Below are positions 11,901 through 23,900 of a stretch of 64,000 nt of DNA, in pieces. The notes under the pieces are model-generated. The model saw nothing but the letters and a program-made list of their open reading frames with translations. It ran no database searches and had not been told where the DNA came from. Each line of letters starts with the position of its first letter. Within the stretch, counting starts at the first letter, position 1. Where the stretch lies: positions 9,787,001 through 9,851,000 of the forward strand of contig NC_087110.1 of NCBI RefSeq assembly GCF_963855985.1, given 5' to 3'. The stretch comes from Ostrinia nubilalis. Its lineage: Eukaryota > Arthropoda > Insecta > Lepidoptera > Crambidae. A program made the position numbers and the translations under genes.

Positions 11901-14900
11901 AAGTTCATAAGAAGAGGCCCGTGACGTCAATGCTTGCATAAAAGTGCCGCATGTTGTGACGTCGTGCGGAACTTCAAAGCACCATAACCACGGTAATACT
12001 ATCTATACAGTATTCCAACTCGGCCATATTTTTGAAATAAATGTCAACAGTCGCGCGGTACGTCACAGTATGACAACATGCGATAGGGCTGCCCACCTAC
12101 AGTAACCAGTTTAATTACATCTGCCTACTTAGAATTTCTATCTAGTTTTTTTATTGTATTTTTTATTTAGTTAGACAAACAAAATACTTTGTGAATGGAA
12201 TAGTTTAAAAATGTGTGTTGTTTTGTGATTAGTAAAATCAAAAATCAAAATCAAAATTTTCTTTATTTGTTTAGACTAATTAAATTAGTACTTGCTAATC
12301 GTCAAATGCTCTTAAGGAGCCTATACATGTCTCATTCTTTTTTTGTCCTACCAGCGCTTCGAGACAAACATTTGGCAAGTGCTGAGAAAAAGCGCCGCAA
12401 CAAACTCAGTCACCACTGTCTGCCGCACTATGGATCGAAATTGCGATTCATGGACATAGCGATTTTTTTCACAATTTCTATTTGAAAAAAATACCTATCG
12501 ATAGGTTACGTTATTCTGATGAATAAATGCTGCACAAGTTTTTTCTCTAAAACCAATAGTTTGGCTGGAAAAAAATATTTTCCATTTTCGTTGTATGGAA
12601 TTAAACATAAAGTGGTCGATTTTGACTAAGCCTTGACAGATCTTGCTTTGAAACTACTTGAGCCTTGTTCTATGGCTTGTTGACTATAATCCTACACTAT
12701 CAGCGCGCGCCCAAAGTCGCCCGTTCACAAGTTATGAGGTTCTGAAAAATTAAAAAAAAGTTGGTAAAAGTGACTTTTTTTTGGAATTACTTAAAAGATT
12801 TAACGAAAATATAAAGATTCTATACGCTAATAATGTAAATTAAAATTAAATTACTGATAAAAACACATTTTAATAAAATTAAAAGTAATAAAATCAGTGT
12901 TGGAGCTTAGGTTATAGTTTGTAGTATCGTAGGATCTTGAAAATAGGGGCCTTTTCAATAATAAGCCATTCTTCGGTGAACATTGGGGTTTACTTCGGTT
13001 TAAAACAATATTATAGGTACATTACAGAAAATAAAGCCTTTCTCGTTGGCGGTAAAAAAATGGAAGCGACGCTTTCGTTGGCGGTCGTCGCATAGACCAA
13101 AATTCTCTCGGCTCCATAGACCTCTTTCTATGGAGCATGCTTGATTACAATAGGGGGCGCTAGCGTCGCCGGTGGTGGCGCTGATGTAGCAGCGCGAACA
13201 TACTGGGGCCCGTTGAAAGCAGGTGACTGGGTTTCAACTTCATTCGAAGGCGGCAATGCGACGAGCTTGTTGAGAGCACGGCGGACAATTCCTTTGACCG
13301 TGTTGACATCCACAACTCTGGTAATATTGTCGGGTCCGGGGGTAGAGTTTGACAATCCGTCCTAGGCGCCATTTCATAGGTGGGGCGTGGTCTTCCTTGA
13401 GTAGGACCAGGTCGCCTTCCTTGGCTTGATGCTGCATTGTCCTCCACTTCGCTCGGACCTGGAGCTCTGATAGGTACTCCGTCCTCCATCTGTCCCAAAA
13501 TTGCTGCCGGAGTCTCTCTATGATGTGGTAGCGAATGGTAGACTTCAGTTCTTCAAGCGGATGAGATGGCACCGACATGAGTGGACGACCGATGAGGAAG
13601 TGGCCAGGAGTGATAGGAGTCAGGTCAAGAGGATCGGAAGATAGAGGTGACAGGGGGCGGGAATTGAGGATTGACTCTATTTGCGCGAAGAGCGTAGTAA
13701 GTTCTTCAAATGTTAACGAACTATTGCCCGCGACCCGTTATAAATGAAATTTTGACGATTTAACGCCGGCCTCCCATAAACCGCCGAAATTGGGGGAGTA
13801 TGCCGGTATAAACTTCATGGTTATGCCTTCGCTACTAGTAAAATTGCATACGGGCTGACGACTTGACCGCAACATTCTACTTAGTTCATTGTTTGCCCCA
13901 ACGAAGTTAGTGCCGTTGTCGCAATGGATCGTATGGGGTTTGCCGCGGCGAGATACAAAACGTCGAAGACATAAAATAAAAGCTTCAGTACTTAGGTCAC
14001 TGACCACCTCAAGGTGGACAGCCTTGGTTGTAAGACATACAAATATACATAGATAACATTTGGTGATGCGATTGCCACGTCCTTTACGACTGGATATTTG
14101 AAATGGCCCGGCAAAATCGGCGCCACAATAATAAAATGAGAATGACACATTAGTGCGGTTGACCGGCAAGTGGCCCATAAGGGGCTGCATAGTCTTGCCG
14201 CGCCAACGGATGCAAGTGACGCAGGCCTTCGTGACGCTGCGAGCAAGCGCCCTGCCACCCAGGGGCCAGAAGGTGTCCCTGATGGAAGCTAGCAGGAGCT
14301 GAGGCCCTGCGTGAAAAAGACGTAAATGTTCATCAATTAAAATCAATCTAGTTAATCGATGTTTATCTAAAATTATAGGATGTTTTTTATCGAACTCGTG
14401 ATTAGATAATTTTAGCCTTCCTCCTACTCGTAGGACGCCATCTGCGTCGAGGAATGGATTTAGAGGTAAAAGTTTAGACTTATGATGCAATGGTTGGCTC
14501 TTTGAAATAGCATTAATTTCTGTATGAAAAGATTCAAATTGACAGAATTTAATTAACAATGTTTGAGATTTATTCAACTCTTCAACTTGTAGTGAGCCCG
14601 TAATCTTAGCTTTGTTTTTATTAACATTGTTGGCAAATCGCAATACATAGGCAAATATTCTTTTTAATTTACTATAGGACGAATATTTGTCAAAATCAAT
14701 AAATGTAGGTTTTTCAATATTTACATGAACTTTCAATTCAGGAACTTCAACAGAAAAATTAATAAGTTGCTGTGGCCACTCTACATAATCATGTGCTAGG
14801 TAAGGAGGCCCTGACCACCATATACTAGTGGGTTCTAGGTCTTGGGGTTCGACTCCTCGAGAGGCCAAATCAGCCGGATTGAGATCCGTAGGAACGTGTC

Positions 14901-17900
14901 GCCAAGTGTGACCGCTTGTGAGCTCGTTAATTTCTTGAATTCTGTTAGAAACAAAGGCTTTTAGTAATTTTTTAGGTGTTTTGATCCAACTTAATAAAAT
15001 TGTAGAGTCAGTCCAAAATACTACTTGTTTAAAATCCAATTTTAGAGATTTTATCAATTTAGAACATAGGCGAGCTCCCAAGAGGCCACCACAGAGCTCC
15101 AGTCGCGGAATAGTTGTAGGTTTGATAGGCGCGACTCGAGCCTTGGCGCATAATAACTTGACTGAAACATTGTTATCTTTGTCAATTGAGCGCAGATAGA
15201 TACAGGTGCCATAGGCATCCTGTGATGCGTCCACAAAACAATGCAACTCAATTGATATGGGTTCATTACAAACAACATGGCGAGGTATGTATAATGAAGA
15301 TAGTTTATTTAGATTGTTGGCAATTATAGACCAATCTTTGGATAAGTTAGGCGGCACTGGATCATCCCAGTCCAATTTTAGGCTCCAAAGCTTTTATAGT
15401 ATAATTTTGGCTTTAATAGTGCATGCAGATAATAGTCCCAGTGGGTCAAAGATTTTACATATCATGCATAAAATAGAAAAATCTTAAAATAGTTTAGTAA
15501 TTAGCAAATTTGAATCGATATCAATTGAAATGCAATTAATCTAGTTTAGGAGACTAACTTACCCCTAAAATATCTTGTCTTTGTTTAAAATTAGGTAACT
15601 TTTAACTTTAACTTATCGGGGTGAAATTCATCAATTTCCCAAAATAACTTTAGTGAATCATGTATTTCCTTACTAAAATAACAATGAACATTACAATTTG
15701 ATAGTAGAATAAGCTGGGTATGACTAATAGGCCCAGAAATTAGTATAAATTAGGCTGGGTATTTAAATAGGCCCAGAAAATAGTTTACATTTATAGGCTG
15801 GGTTTACATAGGCCCAGAAATTAGTTTATATTAGGCTGGGTAGTACTTAGGCCCAGAAAATGGTTTATATTAGACTGGGTAGTACTTGTAGGCCCAGAAA
15901 TTAGTCTTTATTAGGCTGGGTATTACTTATAGGCCCAGAAATTAGCCACCCTAAGTGGGATTGTTGTAAAATAGGTTTGTTGGATCCTAACTTAATTCGC
16001 TTTGAACCTACAATATCCCAGAAAACGTCTGCCCCCAAAAGTATATCGACAGTGGAGGGACAGTAAAATAGAGGATCTGCAAGCTCAAGATCGGTAGGCA
16101 AGTTAAGATGCTCAATATTGACATTCATAGATGGTAATAGTCCAGTTATCTCAGGCACAACTAAGCACTGCACCTGCTTCTTGAATGAACTAACTTTGGA
16201 TTTTAGAGTTAACTTACAACGTTCTGTTATAGAAAACGCGACATTGTTGATCCCAGACACACTCATCGAGTTGATGTCCTCGGTAAGCAAACTTAATTTT
16301 TGTATAAATGCATCAGTCACAAAAGACGATTGGCTGCCCGTGTCTAGCAGAGCACGCGCTTGGTACAATTTGTTATTGGATTCAATCTCAACCATAGCAG
16401 TACATAGGAGGACTTGGCCAACTGAAACAGCTGAGAGAGATATAGGCAAGGAAGGAACAGTAATGTTATCGGCTTCCTTAATATTGGGTTTGTCAAAATG
16501 TAACAAAGTATTGTGCCTAGACTTGCACATACGACATGATCCTTTCAGTCTACACTGAGAAGAAATATGGCCCTTACGAAGGCAAGTATTACATAACTTT
16601 AGTCGAGTAACTTCATTGAGTCTGTCTTCAACAGACAACTTTTTGAAAGTTGGACATCGGTGAGTTGGATGAGATTGACTACAAATGACACATGTAGGGG
16701 TATAGGATGTGGCAATTGCATCACTATTGTCTTCCAATGACACTGAAAAAGACTTGGTTGTATTATTGTTAGACTTTTGAAAACTTTTAGATTGATAGAC
16801 GGGCTTCTCTACCTTATTTATAGAGGTAGTTTCTAAAATAGCAGCCCTATTTCGCAAAAATTGAAAGAAATTATCTAGTGTGGGCAAGCTTGGTAAGGTA
16901 CTCTTATGCTCTTCCCACTTACAATTGGTAGAAGTATCTAATTTAGAAGATACTAAATATATTATCAAGGCATCCCAACTATCGGTGGGCAGACCCAAAG
17001 TATTTAGAGATCTCAAGTTTTTAGTGACATTATCAATTAAATAGCGTAATGCCTTATAAGACTCTTTGTTAATTAGCTCAATTGAAAACAATGACTTTAG
17101 GTGATTATTAATCAAAATATTTTTGTTGTTGTATCTCTCGCATAACAATTCCCAAGCAACAAGGTAATTTTTGGATGTAAATTCAATAGACTTTATAACA
17201 ACAAGAGCACTTCCCTCTAGTGATGATCTGAGATAATGAAATTTGTTTATTGCCGGAATAGAATCATTGGAATTAATTAATGAATCAAAAGTGTCATGAA
17301 ACTCTAGCCATTTTAGGTAATTTCCATCAAATGTAGGCAATTTTATAGTTGGCAACTTGATATTATTGAATTGTTGTGAGTGACTGCCGTTGGAAACACT
17401 ACATGCATCACAAAACTTTGAATTGGAATTTGGAGTAGCAGACTCAATTATTTCTTGGAAGCTAGACAAAGCAGAGTACATGTCACTTTCTATTGATTCT
17501 CTCTCTTGTAATTGAATATCTAAATTGTCAGAATTGTTTTCTATTTGTGTTTGCAAATTATCGAAGGATGAAAATAGTTCTTGACATTTTTCTAACCGAA
17601 TAGTGAGCTCCTTAAGTTTTGCACCTTTAAGGTCGCTCGGGTTGATCAATTTAATAGTTTGCAAGTAGTTTTTAATTGAAGTTAGACGGCCTTTGATAGA
17701 ACTACGTTGCCTATACAATTTAGTGAGGTCCAATTTGGCGGAACTCTCGTTATAGTCATCACTCTCAGACATATTGGCGCACAAACAATGAAATAAGCAA
17801 ATAAAATGTGCAGGTCAAACTTGTATAGCGGTCCTTTGCGCAACTCGTGCGCGTCGCAGCCTCAGCCCGTTGCCCCGAAGCTTTACAACTGCCCTGACGC

Positions 17901-20900
17901 CGCCCGCAGCAGAAGCGGAGATCGGCAGCTCAGAGGTTAGCACGCGTGATAGGCACCCCCACGTTGTAGGCCCGATTAGACTGAAACAGTTCGGCGTGTG
18001 GTGTTTAATGCGTGCAAAAGCTAATAGCGAAGGCACAAACAGGAAGACAGTGAAGAGCGACAAGAAAAGAACCCACCTGTTGCTTGGAGAATTTGAAAAT
18101 ATACTTAGCGAGTTAACATGAAAACTTTGGATGAAACACTTTACGACACTCCATGCGCATTACAATCGTGCAATAGGTTATATAGGTGCTTGGAATCTTG
18201 GATGGAGGCCTGGATTTGGGTTTAGCATCGGTTCTTCGTCGGAATCATCGTTTTTCAGCAGTTTTCTTCGTGTTCGTCCTGTCACGGTCGCCAAATAACA
18301 TGTTGGAGCTTAGGTTATAGTTTGTAGTATCGTAGGATCTTGAAAATAGGGGCCTTTTCAATAATAAGCCATTCTTCGGTGAACATTGGGGTTTACTTCG
18401 GTTTAAAACAATATTATAGGTACATTACAGAAAATAAAGCCTTTCTCGTTGGCGGTAAAAAAATGGAAGCGACGCTTTCGTTGGCGGTCGTCACGGGGTG
18501 GAAACGCCATAGAGTTTGACAGCTCCATAGAGAGTGAATTTTTTTGACAGTTCCGAGAGGAAGTGACTTTTATTATAGTTGTCCTTTGTATGCGACAATG
18601 GTCTTTTGCGTGTCTGGAATCAAGTTAGTAAACATTTTCGAATTACAACTCAACTTTTATTTATAAATTATTTTATTGAATCTATTTGCATTCTATAAAT
18701 GAAATGATTATTTAAAAGTATATTAATACAAAGTCGTAATTTTCACTTTAATCACTTTAGTTCCGTCTCAAGTCTACAACTGTGACATTTAAAAAAAAAA
18801 TAAACGTCAAAAATTTTCATTGAAAAAACGTGTTTTTTACAAATTTTATCTAATTAAAATCAATAATTATTGCTCAATCATTATATTCATTATTAATTAA
18901 TAAGAACTACATGTGCATGGATTGCCTGTTGGATTGATGTTTGTTTAAGACGAAATTTCTCTAAAATAAGACTCGAGAAAGGTTATTGCAGCTTGCAGCA
19001 ACATCATGTTTTATCAAGTATTGAACCACACAAAGGATTAAATCTTCATTACAATATCATTCATAACTCCATTTAAATCAATGGAAACTAAATATGGATC
19101 GTTTCATGGAGTAACAACATACTTTGGAGTTTGGACCCAAAATACAATACACGTAGGTACATTGCAGGCATAGATTGCAGGACACAGTGAATGATACGTG
19201 TTTTATACAGTGAATCTAAGTACCTATTTGTTTCAGGTCAATATCGAACTTCGAACTTATAAGGTGTTAAGCTGCAATTACAATAAAAGTGCTTGCTATG
19301 GAATCACCGGTGCTGAAAGAAAGAAAGAAAAAATATTTATTTGGTACAAAATGATACATAACCTTTACTTCCTATTCAAATAACTTTAGAAGAAACCTAT
19401 TTAAGCAATAAAACCAGACCAAGAACGCTTGATTCAAACGATGAACTCATTTCATTTGCAGGTTATGCTGTGACCTAAATGCATTAAATTAGGAAGATTT
19501 GTATTGGATGAATTACCCAGATAACAATTAAAACAACTTCTGTTGATAAGAACATTAAATTTGGTAAGTACCTTTAAAATTTAAAACACCCTCAAAATGA
19601 TTCTAACTTTATTGATATCAAATAGAAAGACCTAAAAGTTAATTATTTAATTACAGATTGGTGGAATCCAGATTCTGTACATGTAATTGATTGAAAAGTG
19701 CACATTTGACAAGGTAAATTAATTTTATTTAACAAAGTAGTGCAAATCTAGAAACAAAACAGACAGTAGGTAGGTATGGTAGATAAGACAGATCACTTGT
19801 TTATCGGCTGTACTCTATAATATTAGTGTAGAATGTAGGAGATTACAGTCTTACGGTGACATGTGCATCTTTTTGCTCTAAATTTACAAATATTTCATAT
19901 ATTTTACAGGTGGTGAGAAACGTGTAGGTCAGGCCTGCTTACAGTGGCTATTGGATTCGACAGAACTAAAGTGAGAGTGAACGTGTGAATTTATGGAGAA
20001 CATTAAACTATTTTACTATAAGTCATAACGCAACTTATTTTGTATGAGTTACATACAAATGTCAAGCCGTGAGTACCTACATTATGTAAAAACTAAAACA
20101 ATGTACTGTAATCTTTTAAAATAAAATAGTTTTAATGCTTATTGATTTTCGTAAACAAAATATTTCATGTTATATTTCATCAATAAAGTTTCATTTGATA
20201 CTTCAATAGTTTTATTTTTAACCGCAATACATGAAAAGGAACGGATCATAAAAAAGTATGACAGGTATATTTAATCTGTGGGCGTCAGACGCCATATTGT
20301 ATTCAGCGCCACCTATACTCTTTTATGCTCTTTGGCCACCTACTGGACAATCTAGCTCGGTACCAGTTTGTTTATCGTTCAACCAATACTAGGGCCGTTT
20401 CCTATCTGTCTTTAGACATACTCTCTAATCTGTGGTCGCATAGACCAAAATTCTCTCGGCTCCATAGACCTCTTTCTATGGAGCATGCTTGATTACAATA
20501 GGGGGCGCTAGCGTCGCCGGTGGTGGCGCTGATGTAGCAGCGCGAACAATCAGCAATGTTTTTTTCACATTTTCTGTTTAAAAAAAATACCTATCGATAG
20601 GTTACGTTATTCTGATGAATAAATGTCATTAAATGTTTTTCTCTAAAACCAACAGTTTGGCTGGAAAAAAATATTTTCCATTTTCGTTGTATGGAATGAA
20701 ACATAAAGTGGTCGATTTCGACTAAGCCTTGACAGATTTTGCTTTGAAACTACTTGAGTCTTGTTCTATGACTTGTTGACTATAATCCTACACTATCAGC
20801 GCGCGCCCAAAGTTGCCCGTTCAGAAGTTATGTTACATATACATATACATATAAGTAGGAAGTTACAATACATTCAGAAGCAAGTAACTTACCACGCGCT

Positions 20901-23900
20901 CCCGTTGATAGAAGGTGGCCTTTAAGACGCCCATCTAGCACGAGACCGCGTGGCAGTTTTGAATATACAGTTTTGTATTTATTTAGTGCCGTGCTAATTT
21001 CTAGGTTAATTGTTGCGTTTTGATACATACATATTTTATGTCAGGTATATCTTTCCTTGACCAGTCCCCGAAGGCAGCGCCTGTTCACAGACATGACGTG
21101 TGAACCAGCCATTAGATTTAATTTAGTAAAAACTACTTAAATAATTTCGAAACTTTAATAATCATAATGATCTGTTACTTTAATTTCGGACGGGCGAAGT
21201 CGTGGGCAAAAGCTGGTTTAATACAATATAATTTTTATTTCAAATCAAACTGACTGAAAATGACAATTTGACTAGTTTTTGACCAATTTGACCGTAAATG
21301 ACGGTCAGTCAAATTCAATCAGTTTTGTCAATTTTAATTTAACACTTGGCCACCGACGTCCTTTCGGCACATTCGCGACACTCCCGACTTTTGCATACCG
21401 AGCGCATACCGAGATTTGAATTTCGAAAGAAAGTTCTCGTTTCGTCTGTTTATATGAAGTTACAATACTGTATGATATTATTACCGTGCCATAACTATGT
21501 AATTATTTGTTAGATTGACAAATAAAAATATGTGTCCAATATTTTTTGATATTAAACATGACGGACTAAAAAAACTTTTTTAGGAAACTAGCCTATTCAA
21601 GTTTAAGAATCATTCTTTCTGCCTTCAGCCAAGTCCGCCCACCGAAACCCGCGACGAAATCTACCAAGGCTGCGCAGACACCAAACTGTGCTACGGTATC
21701 CCTGAAAACTGCATCGCTAGAGGCAACTGCGATGCCATCGTAGCCGTCTTCGTTGCTGGTGACATCTACACCTTCGAGATCCAGGGAACTAACAACCCTA
21801 AATACATAGCTGCTGCTCTAAGCATGGACAGCAAAATGGGCGACGACAGCGCCATGGAATGCGTCAGAAACGACAACGGAAGAGTCAGTCTTTTCACGTC
21901 GTGGACTTATCCTAAAGTAGAGCCATTCGTCAGAAGATCAGACTCCCCACAAGATATTGTCCAGTTGAAGGAAAGCTCGAATATCAATGGGAAACTGTAC
22001 TGCAAGTTCACAAGGGATGTGGTTTCGACAGTCAAAGGATTCACGTTTGATTTGGCGGGCGGCAAATACAACCTGATGGTTGTCTCTGGTGATAGCATGA
22101 AAGGTAAGCTACCTCTAACTCTTTACTTTTCTTTTATTAATTTTTTTTCTAAGGAACCGCTTCAGACTATAAAAAAATTGAGCCTCAAACCAGCTCCATC
22201 ACCATTTCTGATGAACTAACCGATGATGATATCAGATGCAAAGAATAAAACAATTTACTTATCATCATCATCAATTCAGTCACGGTCATAGAACAGTGGA
22301 CGACGTTCTGTGACCGTGGCTCAACATAGACATTCCCCAATGATTTCCACATCGCCCGGTTGTTAAAATCCGAACGCACAGCACTTAGAATTTCGTCCAA
22401 TGACCCCTCGCACCCCAAGTAACATTTTACTCCATTTAAGAGTTCAATAGTCGTTCACATGTACTCCAAAAGCTGTGTATGTCAGCTGTATACGAGCTGT
22501 ATAGCTTGCTATAATGCTTTTATAGAACCAGTTTGGGCACAAATTAGACAGCTTTAAGTTCACTATGGCTGTACATTAGCAGTATAATAGCATTATAATA
22601 GCAGTTTAAGTAGTAACATCGTACTTAAGGCTGACTTACGGCACTATATGGGACGCAGTGTGAACCATACAACGTACGTGAGGACAATAAAGAGTAACAA
22701 GTGGCTAAATGCACAGCTTTCAAAGTTATAAAGTCCGACAAAAGTACTCCAATGCTACCTAAAGTTCACGTGTGTCTTAAATTATTTCCACATTTTAATA
22801 ATAGTTTGGTATTTGTACGTGAGTGCCAAGAGGGAAACAACTCGGGCGGATAATCATTTATGCAAATAATAACACGGGTTTTAAATACTTAATAATGTTA
22901 ATGCCATTGGGAATGCAACTTTATCGTGAAATGTATACATATTTACAGCTAAAATATTTACGCGCCTCTGTAAAAACGCGATATTCATTTTAAAATATTT
23001 AAAACTGGCTGAGAGGAAATCTACAATTTTCAGTTTTTGATATTGTATTGGCATTATAATTATATTACGGTAATTAATTATAACATGAAACCAAAACTCA
23101 ATCGCTCTATCTGCGAATTTTGTGATAAATCTGCATTAATTTTGGAGATTTATTTGGTAAATATTTTAGGTTATGTAGAACAAAATGGTGGAAATGAAAT
23201 ACGGCTATGTGAACTGTTATAACTCCAATTTAATGCGGTGAGCGTATATTAGGTTCACATGTGTTCTGTTAGAATGCTGTTATCTATATGAAGTCCCACA
23301 TTTGTACCACTACAGCGCTAATGTCTATAAATTTATTCTAATGTGAACTTATGTACAGATTTAAGATGTACCTAGTTCAGGTCAATTGTGTATCTTTAAT
23401 TCTTTCAAATACTGAAATTTTAGAGATCCGCAATAAAAATTATTAATGTCCGTTAAATCGCCTAGCCCAGGTACTAATAGTCAAGTATGAATACCTAAAG
23501 CATCAGACGGTAGTGTTCCCGGTTTAAATTCGTTTATTATGCTTGACAATTTATTCAAAGCGGAATGAGGAATACGATTTTCAATAGCCCATGTTCTTAT
23601 TTTTTTTTGCGAAAGGTTAAATAATTGTCCAAATCAAAATGGTATTCACTATCACAAGAACTGCAATCATCACACTCTGATATCTGGTATATTTTGAAGG
23701 GAAATTTCAGGTTCAGGCATAAAATTTTCCTCTGCATCATGTACAGAACCACCATGAACAACTAAAAACAGGCTTGGGGAAATGTGTAATAGAATATCAC
23801 ATTCACATTCGTGTTCAGCTTAAAGCAAATAAGAGTAGTACTTGTGGACAAATAAACTGCTATTGATGTTAATGGACAACACATATAGTCCTTTTAACAG

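Larger units (their letters stand above)
12898..20548 (-). mobile_element. BEL/Pao LTR retrotransposon, RT-deleted, antisense in FRRS1 intron 4
   Basis: Two 303-bp LTRs (12898-13200; 18301-18492 plus 20438-20548) begin TGTTGGAGC and end GCGCGAACA. The 5-bp sequence ATCAG flanks the whole unit at 12893-12897 and 20549-20553, a clean target duplication. The element reads on the minus strand: LTR, tRNA-Arg primer site, gag-protease, tandem array, damaged pol, LTR. BEL/Pao identity follows from the DUF1759-type gag, DUF1758-type protease, RNase H and integrase order. The reverse-transcriptase core is absent. A later 1.94-kb insertion splits the upstream LTR. No env is seen. The LTR copies look identical by eye, so the insertion is young. 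Confidence 0.95.

Noticed and set aside
12213..12485. 90-codon open frame
   Set aside because: It spans the dispersed repeat at 12232-12450 and its translation resembles no protein I know.
13085..13090. LTR boundary at the first mismatch between the two BEL copies
   Set aside because: At first the LTR seemed only 192 bp. The remaining 111 bp were then found at 20438-20548 with the TSD, showing a split LTR and not a short one.
16118..16558. 146-codon plus-strand frame
   Set aside because: Antisense to the intact BEL gag-protease frame.
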